A stretch of 64,000 bases of DNA from Paraburkholderia sartisoli. Its GTDB lineage: Bacteria > Pseudomonadota > Gammaproteobacteria > Burkholderiales > Burkholderiaceae. The notes under the pieces are model-generated. The model was not told where the DNA came from and ran no database searches. It saw only the letters and a list, made by a program, of their open reading frames with translations. The first letter of the stretch is position 1; each line of letters starts with the position of its first letter. Shown piece after piece: positions 25,591 to 35,117 of this stretch. The stretch covers positions 1 to 64,000 of the forward strand of contig NZ_FNRQ01000003.1 of assembly GCF_900107685.1 (NCBI RefSeq). Direction: 5' to 3'. Both the position numbers and the translations under genes were made by a program.

Positions 25591-26363
25591 CACGCTTTCC
25601 TCGCATTTCTGCGTTTCTTTTCACGGTCGATGCGCATCCGGTACTGGAATGCGTCGCCGCGAAAATAAAGGTATTCATAGTCGATCGGCGTGCCGTCCGC
25701 GCAATGGGTCAGGCGCTCGATCCGCAACACGGGGCTGCCCTCCTCCACCTGCAGCGCGGCGCCGATGTCGTCGTCGGCGAGGATCGCGTCGATCGACACA
25801 TCCGCATGGCCGAGCGACAGTCCGCAGTCGTTTTCGAGGATCAGGAAGATGTCGCGCGTCACGAGATCGGCGTTCGCGAGACGTTTTTCGAGCGCCTCGG
25901 GTACGTACGTGACTTCCAGCGAGACCGGCGCGCGGTTCAGCATCCGCACGCGGTGAATCTCCACGACCCGCGCGCCTTCCGGCAGGTGCAGGCGGGAAGC
26001 GATATGGCGATCCGCGTTGATGACCCGAAAGCGCTGCAGCCGGTTGACGATTTCATAACCCATCGACGACATCGCCTCCGCGAAGCCCTGCAGCGACGTC
26101 ACGTTCTGGAATGCCTTGGGTCTGGAAACGAAGGTCCCCTTGCCGTGAATCCTGAACAGCAAGCCCTCTTTCTGAAGGTCGCCGAGCGCCTGCCTGACCG
26201 TGATCCGGCTGACCTCGAACATCGCGCACAGCTCATGCTCGGATGGCATCTGGCTGCGCGATGCATAGGTCCCGTCGAGGATGCGTGCGCGCAGCACCTC
26301 CTTGATCTGGACGTAGAGCGGCACAGCCGATAGCGGCAATACAGTGGCAACGGAGTGGGTCAT
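25590..26363 (-). CDS. GntR/HutC-family transcriptional regulator
   Basis: A 257-residue regulator: winged helix (LYVQIKEVLRARILDG, MPSEHELCAMFEVSRITVRQALGDLQKEGLL) followed by a UTRA ligand-binding domain (VTSLQGFAEAMSSMGY onward). It is first in the operon with the flavoprotein, ferredoxin and transporter genes and overlaps the next start. A perfect palindrome just upstream of its own ATG suggests autoregulation of the whole operon. Confidence 0.9.
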   Translation of the reverse strand: MTHSVATVLPLSAVPLYVQIKEVLRARILDGTYASRSQMPSEHELCAMFEVSRITVRQALGDLQKEGLLFRIHGKGTFVSRPKAFQNVTSLQGFAEAMSSMGYEIVNRLQRFRVINADRHIASRLHLPEGARVVEIHRVRMLNRAPVSLEVTYVPEALEKRLANADLVTRDIFLILENDCGLSLGHADVSIDAILADDDIGAALQVEEGSPVLRIERLTHCADGTPIDYEYLYFRGDAFQYRMRIDREKKRRNARKA

Positions 26364-26368
26364 CGCAA

Positions 26369-26382
26369 CTTGTCATGACAAG
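26369..26382. promoter_or_regulatory. Perfect palindrome CTTGTCATGACAAG, probable GntR operator
   Basis: This 14-bp perfect palindrome lies five bases upstream of the GntR start codon. It has the two-fold form typical of GntR/HutC operators. Its position would let the regulator block transcription or translation of the operon. Direct binding is inferred, not seen. Confidence 0.55.
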
Positions 26383-26445
26383 ACGAAGCGAGTCTAAACA
26401 AGCTGTTAAACGCGACAAACGAAGATTTTCTGATATCGATAGGTG

Positions 26446-28686
26446 CTAGGCCGACATACCCATGGAGAGCCGTCGCGCCTCGGCCACCGCACCGGCCAGA
26501 TCGAGCCTTAGCGACGCATACGCGGTCCGCTTCACGTCGTCAGGCAGCGTCCAGTCCCACTTTTCGTTGTCGACGTTCTGGATCGTCTGCAACGCGGCCG
26601 TGGTTTCGGATGCCGTCATCGTCGCGATCCGCTGCAACACGTCGCGCACCGTGCCGGTCCCCGAAGCGCGGACGCTGACCGCCGGCCCCTGATTCCACGC
26701 ATCGAGACCCTGCGCGCGAAGCAGCACGACGAGCGCGTCGTTCAGCCAGTCGCCGGACCACGTCGCGAGCATCACGCTGCTGCCCGCGACGAAGATCGAC
26801 TGCGTCGCAAGGTTCGACGAAGCGAAATAACGCCGCGCCTCGTCGAGCAACATCTGTGCTCTGGCATCAAGAAACGCGACCGGCTCCGTTTCCGCGAGCA
26901 CGCGGTGCATCTCGCGCCGCACTTCGTCGTGGACCCGGGCGCCCGCGCCGTCGAAAACGGGCGGCGCACCGCCGCGATCCGGATGAACGAAGACGCTCTT
27001 CTTTTCCGCATCGACATCCTCCACGCGCCAGCGCTGCCCGGCGAAAATGATGCTCTGTCCGGGCGTGAGCGGATGCGAAACCGGCAGCGAACCCAGGTGC
27101 CGGTTGCCGGCGATCACGCTGAACTCGTCGTCGCTGGAAAACGACGCGTAGAACGCGTAGTGATTCACGAGCCGCTCGCCCGCGACGCCATGCAGCAGCA
27201 AGCCACCCTGCTCCTGCACGATCAGGTCCCGGCTGCCGAGGCTGCGCAGAATGGCGGCGAACGTGGGCTTGTCGATCGTGTCGAACGGGCCGTCCACGAC
27301 GAGCGTCTGCCACAGGTCGATTGCCGTGGCGCCGCCGCGCTCCGCGATGATCGACAGGATCTGCTGCACGAGCGTCGAAGGATGCAACCCACCCGCGCGC
27401 GGTGGTTCGAACCAGCGCTTCAAAAGCAGCCGCACCATGGCGACCGATTGCACGAGACCTTCGCGCAGCCGGTCCGAGAGATCAGAGTCGTCGCGCAGTT
27501 CCGCCTCGACGCAGTAGCAGCGCAGGATCGCCGCTTCGCCCTTGCGGCGCCCCGAGCGTCCCAGACGCTGCCGCAGGCTCGCCACCGATGGCGGCGGTCC
27601 GATCTGCGCGACGCTCTTCACGGCGCCGATGTCGATGCCGAGTTCGAGCGTCGTCGTACACACCGCGCTCGCGGGCCGGTCGCCGGCCTTCAGCGCCCGC
27701 TCGGTTTCCTCGCGCAGTTCCTTCGAAAGACTGCCGTGGTGCGGCCAGAATTCATTTGGATAGCCGTCGCGCTCGCACGCGCGACGCAGCAGGCTCGCGT
27801 AGTTTTCCACCAGCCGGCGGCTGTTCGGAAAGATCAGGTTGTTCGAGCCGCGCAGCGCGCGATAGATCTGGCTGGCGACTTCGAGCGTGCTGCCGGGTAC
27901 GTCGTCTTCGAGCGCGGGACGCTCGCCGGGCGCGAGATCGAAATCGAGCCGCGCGCCCGTTTCGACGAATCCCTTGATCAGCACCTTCAGTTCCTGCCCC
28001 GCGCTGCCGGACTCGATGATCTCGACGGGCTGCTTCGCCCGTGCGCGCAGAAAGCGCGCGGCGAGCTGCATGTCGCCGAGCGTCGCCGAGAGCCCCACAC
28101 GCGGCACCGCACGGCCGCACACGTGATCGACGCGCGCCATCAGCGACTGCAACTGCATGCCGCGCTCGGCGCCGATGAACGCGTGCAGCTCGTCGACGAC
28201 CACATAGCGCAGCGTGCTGAAAATCGTCGCGAGCGACGCGCCCCGATTGACGAACAACGCCTCGAGCGATTCCGGCGTGATCAGCAGCACGCCCGTGGAA
28301 TGCTTCAGGAAGCGCTGCTTGCGGCCCGCGGATACGTCGCCATGCCAGCCTGTCACGGGAATGTCGAGCGACTCGCACAGTTGCTCCAGACGCGACCACT
28401 GGTCGTTGATCAGCGCCTTCAGCGGGCTCACATACAGCACCGAGCCGACGCAACGTCCATCGCGCAGCAGGTTCGACAGGATCGGCAGGAATGCCGCCTC
28501 GGTCTTGCCGGCGGCCGTGGCGGCAGCGATGATGACGTCGCGATCGGCGTCGATCAGCGCGGGCACCGCGCGCTCCTGCGCGTCGCGCAGTTCCGTCCAG
28601 CCCTCGCGCCAGATCCAGCGGCGGATCCGCTCGTCGAGCAGGTCGAAACTGCGTGACTCAGTTGAGCCGGAAGCTGGTGAGTTCAT
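26446..28686 (-). CDS. sngC: DEAD/DEAH-box helicase, Shango SngC-like
   Basis: A 746-residue superfamily-2 helicase of the Lhr/BrxHI-like type. Motif I is ATAAGKTEAAF (about 55-65), motif II DELH (165-168), motif III LSATLG, and motif VI QRLGRSGRR; TTTLELGIDIG is also present. The C-terminal half is the extended Lhr-like region. Its start overlaps the ATPase gene by 29 bp. In the Shango anti-phage system the third gene encodes such a helicase, and the three-gene order matches. The name is based on domain order, not on a database match. Confidence 0.82.
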   Translation of the reverse strand: MNSPASGSTESRSFDLLDERIRRWIWREGWTELRDAQERAVPALIDADRDVIIAAATAAGKTEAAFLPILSNLLRDGRCVGSVLYVSPLKALINDQWSRLEQLCESLDIPVTGWHGDVSAGRKQRFLKHSTGVLLITPESLEALFVNRGASLATIFSTLRYVVVDELHAFIGAERGMQLQSLMARVDHVCGRAVPRVGLSATLGDMQLAARFLRARAKQPVEIIESGSAGQELKVLIKGFVETGARLDFDLAPGERPALEDDVPGSTLEVASQIYRALRGSNNLIFPNSRRLVENYASLLRRACERDGYPNEFWPHHGSLSKELREETERALKAGDRPASAVCTTTLELGIDIGAVKSVAQIGPPPSVASLRQRLGRSGRRKGEAAILRCYCVEAELRDDSDLSDRLREGLVQSVAMVRLLLKRWFEPPRAGGLHPSTLVQQILSIIAERGGATAIDLWQTLVVDGPFDTIDKPTFAAILRSLGSRDLIVQEQGGLLLHGVAGERLVNHYAFYASFSSDDEFSVIAGNRHLGSLPVSHPLTPGQSIIFAGQRWRVEDVDAEKKSVFVHPDRGGAPPVFDGAGARVHDEVRREMHRVLAETEPVAFLDARAQMLLDEARRYFASSNLATQSIFVAGSSVMLATWSGDWLNDALVVLLRAQGLDAWNQGPAVSVRASGTGTVRDVLQRIATMTASETTAALQTIQNVDNEKWDWTLPDDVKRTAYASLRLDLAGAVAEARRLSMGMSA

Positions 28687-29965
28687 CGTCGCTGTCGGTT
28701 GCGATGTCCGCTGCGCCGCCGGTATCGCGCTCGACTTCGAGGCCGCCGATCAGCTGTCGCCAGTTCGCATCGGGATTCTGTTCCAGCACGGCAAGCAGGT
28801 TGATGAACGCGGTGATCGTGGTGCGCGGCGTGCGGAAATACGCTTCGCCAAGACGCGCGGCGGCATGCGCCATGAAATCCTGGATCGCCTCGACGGGCAG
28901 GAGCGCCTTGCCCGCGTCGCCGAACGCGTGGACGATGCGGATCTTGTCGAGCAGCACGTAAAAATCCTCGGGCGTGAGGCTCGCGAGACGGATCACCGGG
29001 CCGCTATAGTCGACGAGTCCGTTCGTCGCGAACGTGTTTTCCGCAAGCCGCGATTGCAGCGCCGGATAGCTGTAGAGACCACGCCGCGTGTCGAGCAGAA
29101 ACTCCGGCGTGCCGCCCAGCACGAAACCGAGACCCGCCGCCGAACCTTGCAGCGAGTCGTTGAGAATGCGCAGGATCTGTTCGTAGTTCGCGTTTCGCGC
29201 CTGCACGTTCGCGAGCTTGTAGAGATTGACCAGTTCGTCGAGGCACACCATCAACCCGCTATAACCGGCCATCCGCACGAAGCGGCCGAGCAGCTTCAAC
29301 TGGTCGTACATGCTGGCGTCGTCGACGATCGTGCGCACGCCCAGCGCGTTGCGTGCATCGGTGCGCGTCGAGAATTCGCCGCGCAGCCAGCGCACCGCGT
29401 CGCTTTTCAGCTGCTCGTTGCCTTCCTCGAAACCCCGGCAGTACGCCGCGATCACGTCCGCGAAATCGTAGCCGTTGACCATTTCGGTCAGTTGCGCGAG
29501 TTGCGCGCGGATCACGGCTTCGCTCGTGCGGCCGGTCGCTTTCGCTTCGGTCTTCGCCTGGCCGATAAACTTTTCGACGACGCCCGCCAGCGCCCCGCCT
29601 TCGGGCTTCGTGCGCGTCGCCATGTTCTTGACGAGTTCCGCGTAGAGCGAGCGCGCCTGCCCGCCGGACGCGTGCAGGCGCCGGTCCGGATTCAGGTCGG
29701 CATGGACGGTGACGAGCTTTTTCTCCAGCGCGATCGCGCGAACCAGGTTCAGAAAAAACGTCTTGCCCGCGCCATATTCGCCGACGACGATGCGAAAGCT
29801 CGAGCCGCCATCGGCGACCCGTTCCACGTCCTGCAGCAGCGCTTCGAGTTCACGCGCGCGGCCCACCTGAATCAGGTGCTGTCCGGCGCGCGGCACGACG
29901 CCGGCGCGCAGGGACTGCAGGACCGCATCGCGGTCCTTCGGGCGAATCGTTGGAATCGTTGTCAT
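28658..29965 (-). CDS. sngB: P-loop ATPase (DUF2791/BrxD-like), Shango SngB-like
   Basis: A 435-residue ATPase. Walker A is GEYGAGKT (about 62-69) and a Walker-B-like LMVCLDELVNLYKL follows. Residues after this resemble BrxD, the ATPase of type 2 BREX. In Shango it is the second gene, between the TerB protein and the helicase. It overlaps the preceding gene by four bases (ATGA) and the next by 29 bp, so all three are co-expressed. No nuclease domain is visible. Confidence 0.82.
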   Translation of the reverse strand: MTTIPTIRPKDRDAVLQSLRAGVVPRAGQHLIQVGRARELEALLQDVERVADGGSSFRIVVGEYGAGKTFFLNLVRAIALEKKLVTVHADLNPDRRLHASGGQARSLYAELVKNMATRTKPEGGALAGVVEKFIGQAKTEAKATGRTSEAVIRAQLAQLTEMVNGYDFADVIAAYCRGFEEGNEQLKSDAVRWLRGEFSTRTDARNALGVRTIVDDASMYDQLKLLGRFVRMAGYSGLMVCLDELVNLYKLANVQARNANYEQILRILNDSLQGSAAGLGFVLGGTPEFLLDTRRGLYSYPALQSRLAENTFATNGLVDYSGPVIRLASLTPEDFYVLLDKIRIVHAFGDAGKALLPVEAIQDFMAHAAARLGEAYFRTPRTTITAFINLLAVLEQNPDANWRQLIGGLEVERDTGGAADIATDSDDELTSFRLN

Positions 29966-32193
29966 GCTGCCAGCCTTTGTGCCAGATCCTGATTGATTTC
30001 CACGGGGTCGTCCCCGTCCGTGAGCGGCTCGTCCCAGTGATCGAGCGACGCCTCGTTGACCTGTTCGATCGCGCCGTCGAGCATCAGCTCGAGGTCCGCC
30101 GCGGCATCGGCGAGTTCAGCGCGCGTCCACGCCGGACGTGACACCAGAAGCCGCAGGAACGTCGAATGCGCGTCGTCGAGCCCGAGCAACGCGCCTGGCG
30201 TTGCCGCGACCTCTTCCGGCTCTTCCGGTTCGACGGATGCCTGCGCGTTCGACGCTTCCAGCGGCACGGCCGGCTGCTCTTCGACGAACACATCCGCGAG
30301 AATCGCCGACACGCGTGCGGTTTCGTGCTGAAGCGCCGCGATTCGCGCCGTGTCGAGTACGAATTCCGCGCCTGCCGGGCGTGCGTCCGGTGTGGCATCT
30401 TTCGATGCCGATCTTCCCGGCTTTGCTGCACCAGCGGCGCGCGCGCCACGCGGCGAACCCGACGCGGCACTCGCGCCCTGATGCAGATCGATATAGAGAC
30501 GCTGCGGGTCGAGATCAAGCATCCGGTAGATCTTTTCCAGCAGCTTCACCTCTTCGCGCGAAACCGTGCCGTCCGCGTTCGCGGTTTGCACGAGGAAACA
30601 CGCGATCGCCTTTTTGACCGCGGCGGGCAGCGGTTCGAGCTTCTTCTTCAAACCCGCGCTGGATGCGGCCTGCGCGAGCTGCACGAGATTTCTCGCCTTC
30701 AGGCGTGTCTGCTGCAGCGGTTCGAGATGCGACCACGCGTCGATTTCCCGCTCGATCAGCGCGATTTCCGCCGCCGATGCGCTGCCGTCCGCCGTCGCCA
30801 CCGCCGCGGCGAGATCGACCATCAAGGTCGCGACGACGTACGCATCGTCGGTATGCGCGGGCGCGGAGGTTGCGGGCGCGGCGAACAGCACGACGGCATC
30901 GTCGGGTTTCGGTGTGCGCGCGCCAAGCCGCACGTCCGGTTCGAGTGCGACACCCACCTGCGACAGCGCGGCGTTGAACGACGCCATCCTGTCGCGCGTG
31001 AGCGTGCCCATCACCTTGAAGCGCGCGAAGAGCGTGCCGAACGTGGTCACCATCGTCGTGTCCGCCACGTCGCTCGCGAGCGCGGCAAGCGCGTCGCGCG
31101 TCGCATCGGGCCACACGTCGGGCGGCAACATCAGCGTCGCTTCGAGCGAGCCGTACGCGTCGGGATTGCGGGCCAGATAACGGCTGAACGCGCCGAGCGC
31201 GTCGGCGGATTCGTTCATCAGCAACTGCAGCCGGTTGCGCGGCCCGGTGACCGCGGCGACATCCGGCAGCCCGAGCAGAAACCCCGGCAGCGGTACGTTC
31301 TGAAGCGCCTTGAACGCGGGTTGCGGCAGCACGTTGAGCCGCGTGCGGTTCACCGGCACCAGCATGCCCTCCTGAGAACGCTCGCGATACCGGCGCATGA
31401 AGACGCGGTCGAACTCGTCCGGACAGCGCGCCACGGCCGCGCGGCGGATCATCATCGGATCGAGCTTGACCCATGCGAGCGCCCAGCCGGCCGGCACGGG
31501 GTGACGGTCGAGCGCGGCCTGGCCGAACGCCACGCGCACGTTCAGCGGCACCTGATACCCCGTCGCCGAACCGTTCGGCGGCTTCTGGTCGTAGACCTTG
31601 CCGGTTCGCGCGGCCATCAGGCCGATGATGTCGAGCAGATTGCGCACGTGCCGCTGCCATGAGTAGTCGGCATCGAGGTTGAGCATGCGCAGCAGTTCAC
31701 GCGTCATCTCTTCGTATTCGGCTGCGCTGACCTTGCCGGCCGCGCCGTCGATGAGCACGCGCCGCTCGAAGCCGAACAGATGCAGGAACAGGTAGCGGGT
31801 ATGGATGTCCGATTTCCGGCGCGACGACGCGAGCCATTCAAGGTACGTGCGCCGCTCTTCACCCGACAGGGTCGCGTAGCCAGGCGGCAGGACGCCGATG
31901 TCCACCGCGGGATCGGTCGCCTCCGGCGCGAGCGGAGCGCCGGTGTCGACCACGCACGCGTCGACCGGACCCGGACGCGCCCGCCGGAAATCGCCGACGT
32001 AGAAGAAGCCCCGCCCGATCGACAGGTCGTCGATGTCGACCGTTTCGCCTGGCATGATCCAGCGGGTGGACGATGTCGACGCACCCGCCGGGGTCTTGAT
32101 CCGGTAACTGCCGGCATCGGCGGGACCGTCGTTGCCCGAAACCGGAACGGTGACCAGCGGCTCGTCGTCGTGTGAGCCGGAAGGATTTGTCAT
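29962..32193 (-). CDS. sngA: TerB-domain protein, Shango SngA-like
   Basis: A 743-residue protein. The TerB N-terminal region includes IGRGFFYVGDF, YATLSGEERRTYLEWLASSRR and LFGFERRVLID. A TerB domain follows with acidic helices (ATADGSASAAEIALIE, NADGTVSREEVKLLEKIYRML), then a TerB-C-like tail. A low-complexity stretch separates the last two. TerB proteins occur in tellurite-resistance and defence gene sets, and this is the first gene of the Shango operon. No other defence gene adjoins. Confidence 0.8.
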   Translation of the reverse strand: MTNPSGSHDDEPLVTVPVSGNDGPADAGSYRIKTPAGASTSSTRWIMPGETVDIDDLSIGRGFFYVGDFRRARPGPVDACVVDTGAPLAPEATDPAVDIGVLPPGYATLSGEERRTYLEWLASSRRKSDIHTRYLFLHLFGFERRVLIDGAAGKVSAAEYEEMTRELLRMLNLDADYSWQRHVRNLLDIIGLMAARTGKVYDQKPPNGSATGYQVPLNVRVAFGQAALDRHPVPAGWALAWVKLDPMMIRRAAVARCPDEFDRVFMRRYRERSQEGMLVPVNRTRLNVLPQPAFKALQNVPLPGFLLGLPDVAAVTGPRNRLQLLMNESADALGAFSRYLARNPDAYGSLEATLMLPPDVWPDATRDALAALASDVADTTMVTTFGTLFARFKVMGTLTRDRMASFNAALSQVGVALEPDVRLGARTPKPDDAVVLFAAPATSAPAHTDDAYVVATLMVDLAAAVATADGSASAAEIALIEREIDAWSHLEPLQQTRLKARNLVQLAQAASSAGLKKKLEPLPAAVKKAIACFLVQTANADGTVSREEVKLLEKIYRMLDLDPQRLYIDLHQGASAASGSPRGARAAGAAKPGRSASKDATPDARPAGAEFVLDTARIAALQHETARVSAILADVFVEEQPAVPLEASNAQASVEPEEPEEVAATPGALLGLDDAHSTFLRLLVSRPAWTRAELADAAADLELMLDGAIEQVNEASLDHWDEPLTDGDDPVEINQDLAQRLAA

Positions 32194-32536
32194 GGAATAA
32201 CAGGCTTGCGAGCCTTGTGCGAAGTGAATGCAGGCGCGGCATGGGTGCGGGCGTTCGATCTGCTTCGCCCCCGCCCCCTTCCTTTCGTTTCCTTGCCCGC
32301 CTCGCCTGATGCGCTTCGGCCGGTGCCAGCACAGCGGACTGGCTTGGGGTTAGCCGTTGATTATATTACGGGTTCCAGCGCGGCGAGGGACGCGCGCGAA
32401 GCCGCGTTCTTCGGCCGATGCCCCAGCAAAAACAAGGCCCGCGCCCGGCCGGATATGGCGGGGCGTGCCTGGCGTGACGGGTACAACGGGCGCACACATC
32501 CGGCGCCCATGACATGCCAGACCTGGCATGGCCGGT
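32194..32536. other. 343-bp gap between sngA and the GGDEF-EAL gene
   Basis: No coding frame is convincing here. It must hold the sngABC promoter, and an AT-rich stretch (TTGATTATATTACGG, about 32357-32371) stands out. A palindrome ATGCCAG-AC-CTGGCAT lies at its right end. No transposon remnant or direct repeat was seen. Confidence 0.5.
32514..32529. terminator. Palindrome just downstream of the GGDEF-EAL gene
   Basis: ATGCCAG-AC-CTGGCAT forms a seven-base-pair stem eight bases beyond the gene's stop codon. No T-run follows on the minus strand, so it may only stabilise the mRNA 3' end or be a protein site. Confidence 0.3.
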
Positions 32537-34846
32537 TCAGCGCGCCATCTGGACACCTGGGGCATCGTACGGGGCGAGCAGATGATGGGCATAGGCGTGC
32601 GCCTCGACGGGCCGGCTGAAGAGATAGCCCTGCTGCTTGTCGCAACCGATGGTGCGCAGAAAGGCCGCCTGCTCCACCGTTTCGACGCCTTCGGCGGTCA
32701 CGTTCATCCCCAGCGAATGCGCCATCGCGACGACGGCCTGCGTGATCGCCACGGAATCGCGATGGTCCGGCAGGCCGGCGACGAACGAGCGGTCCACCTT
32801 CAGGTTGTGCAGCGGAAAGCGCTTCAGATACGACAGCGACGAATAGCCGGTGCCGAAGTCGTCGACGGAAATCCGCACGCCCATGCCGGCCAGCGCCAGC
32901 AGCATCGGCAGCACGGCTTCGCTGTCGCGCATCAGAAGGCCTTCGGTGATTTCAAGTTCCAGCGCGCCGGGATCGAGCCGCGTGCGCGCAAGGCAGGCGG
33001 CGATGCGCTCGACGAGCCCGTCGTTGAACTGGCGCGGCGACAGGTTCACGGCGATCACGAGATCGGGGGCAATCGTGCGACGCCATTCGGCGGCCTGCTC
33101 GCAGGCGCGTTCGAGCACCCAGTGACCGATCGCGACGATGAGGCCGGTGTCTTCGGCCACCGGAATGAACTCCGCCGGCGACACCTGGCCGAGCTCTTCG
33201 TGGTGCCAGCGCAGCAGCGCCTCCGCGCCGATCGTGCGGCCGCAGCCGCTGTCGATCACCGGCTGGTAGACGAGGCTCAGCTCGCCCGCGGCCAGCGCGC
33301 GCCGCAACGACTGTTCAATCATGAAGCGCCGTTGCAGACGCTGGTTCAACTCGGCGGTGAAAAACTGGAAGTTGTTCCGGCCGCGCTGTTTCGCGTGATA
33401 CATCGCGGAATCGGCGTGGCGCATCAGCATCGTGGCGTCCTGCCCGTCGCCAGGCGACACGCTGATGCCGATCGAGACGCCGAGGTAATACTCGTTGTCG
33501 GCGATCTCGAACGGCACGGCGATCGTGTCGAGCACCTGACGCGCGAGCGTCGCGAGATCCCTGGCGTCGCGATAACCGCTCACGACGATCACGAACTCGT
33601 CGCCGCCCACCCGCGCGAGCGTGTCCGCTTCGCCCACGCAGCGCGCGAGCCGTCCGGCGACGCTGCAAAGGAGTGCATCGCCCGCGTCGTGTCCGGCGGT
33701 GTCGTTGACCTTCTTGAAGCCATCGAGGTCGACGAACAGCACGGCGATCCGTTCGGGGGGCGCGCTGCCGTCGGCGGGTTCGAACAGCTCGCGCATCCGG
33801 TCGGCGAGGTACGCGCGGTTGTAGAGGCCCGTCAGCGAATCGCGCGTCGCGAGCTCCCGGAGCTGCCGGTGCGCCTCGCGCACGGGGCCGATATCGTTGA
33901 ACGAGATGAGCACCGAACCCGCTTCGCTTTCCCCCGGCTTGATGATCGGCACGACGTTTTCGGTGATCCACACCATCTCGCCGTCGGCCAGCACGAGGCC
34001 CATGGTGAGGCCCAACAGCGGCTTGCCGCTTGCGAGCACACGATGGGTTGGCTGTTCGTCCGGGGGAATCGGCGTGCCGTCTTCCCACACGGCGTGCCTG
34101 AGCACGCTGTAGATGCTGTCGCCCACGAGACGCGTCTTCGCGTGAAGCATGCGCCGGGCGCTCGGATTGCACGCCAGAACGACGCCATCCGGCGACTGCA
34201 CGACGATGCCTTCGTTCAGGTGGTCGACCACCAGCCGGTGATACTCCTCGCTTTGCGCGAGGCGTCGCGCGATGGTGTCCTGATGGACCGCGAGCCCGAC
34301 GCTGCGGCCGATGTCGCGCAGGATCGCTTCTTCTTCCCCGCCCGGCCGGCGCGGTGTGCGGTAATAGACGGCGAACGCGCCAAGCACGGTGCCCGCGTCG
34401 TCCTGCAACGGAATCGACCAGCAGGCGCGCAGCCCGACCGGCAGCGCCAGATGTCTGAACTCTTCCCAGAGCGGATCGGTCTCGATGTCTTCGACGACCA
34501 CCATGCGCCGCTCGAACATCGCCGTGCCGCAAGAACCGCGACCGTGGCCGATCTGGAGTCCGTCGAGCGACGCGCTGTAAGACGCGGGCAAGGACGGCGC
34601 GGCGCCCATCCGCATGCGGCAGCCGTCTTCGTCGAGCAGCAGGATCGTGCATGATGCGCCGATACCCAGCAGCGCCTCGGCGCGTCGGCATACCTCGACA
34701 AGCAGTTCCGGCAATGGCGTATTACGCGTGATCAGGCGCAACACACTCTGTTCGGACGCGAGCACTTCTTCTGCCAGACTCGACCGGTAGCGTGCGCTCT
34801 CCGGCTCGGCGTCAATGGCGAACCCTGCGGTCTCTTGACGAATCAT
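32537..34846 (-). CDS. GAF-PAS-GGDEF-EAL protein (cyclic di-GMP turnover)
   Basis: A 769-residue cytoplasmic protein. A GAF domain (about 50-190), a PAS domain (about 200-320), a GGDEF domain with an intact GGDEF motif (RVGGDEFVIV) and an EAL domain with GAEALLRWHH follow in order. The conserved EAL residues appear intact (NLSPRQF, LEITEG, VDDFGTGYSS), so it may make or degrade cyclic di-GMP. It has no membrane segments. The start MIRQETAGF follows a GGGAGCG site. It lies near an exopolysaccharide locus, and control of that locus is a reasonable guess. Confidence 0.9.
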   Translation of the reverse strand: MIRQETAGFAIDAEPESARYRSSLAEEVLASEQSVLRLITRNTPLPELLVEVCRRAEALLGIGASCTILLLDEDGCRMRMGAAPSLPASYSASLDGLQIGHGRGSCGTAMFERRMVVVEDIETDPLWEEFRHLALPVGLRACWSIPLQDDAGTVLGAFAVYYRTPRRPGGEEEAILRDIGRSVGLAVHQDTIARRLAQSEEYHRLVVDHLNEGIVVQSPDGVVLACNPSARRMLHAKTRLVGDSIYSVLRHAVWEDGTPIPPDEQPTHRVLASGKPLLGLTMGLVLADGEMVWITENVVPIIKPGESEAGSVLISFNDIGPVREAHRQLRELATRDSLTGLYNRAYLADRMRELFEPADGSAPPERIAVLFVDLDGFKKVNDTAGHDAGDALLCSVAGRLARCVGEADTLARVGGDEFVIVVSGYRDARDLATLARQVLDTIAVPFEIADNEYYLGVSIGISVSPGDGQDATMLMRHADSAMYHAKQRGRNNFQFFTAELNQRLQRRFMIEQSLRRALAAGELSLVYQPVIDSGCGRTIGAEALLRWHHEELGQVSPAEFIPVAEDTGLIVAIGHWVLERACEQAAEWRRTIAPDLVIAVNLSPRQFNDGLVERIAACLARTRLDPGALELEITEGLLMRDSEAVLPMLLALAGMGVRISVDDFGTGYSSLSYLKRFPLHNLKVDRSFVAGLPDHRDSVAITQAVVAMAHSLGMNVTAEGVETVEQAAFLRTIGCDKQQGYLFSRPVEAHAYAHHLLAPYDAPGVQMAR

Positions 34847-35117
34847 AGTTGCGCTCCCTAACCCGACATCGGCAGTTCCAGAGCCCTGGCACACTGGGGT
34901 TTACGCTAACAGCTGCGAAAAGAAGCATGGGATCGTCCACAGGATTGACAATACACGAAGCCGGCCCGCTGCCGGTAGGGCCAAATATGCAACAGGCACC
35001 CGGGAATGGCCGGACCCGCGTTCCAAAGCCTGGCGGGGCTTGCCGCAATCTGCCGCGGCCTGCCGCGACGTCATGCGGCGCGGCGGGCCTCGTGCGTCAA
35101 CCGTGATGAGGGCGATC

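Noticed and set aside
26446..32193. Complete type 2 BREX system
   Set aside because: The ATPase and helicase resemble BrxD and BrxHI, but PglX, PglZ and BrxC are absent and a TerB protein is present, which fits Shango better.
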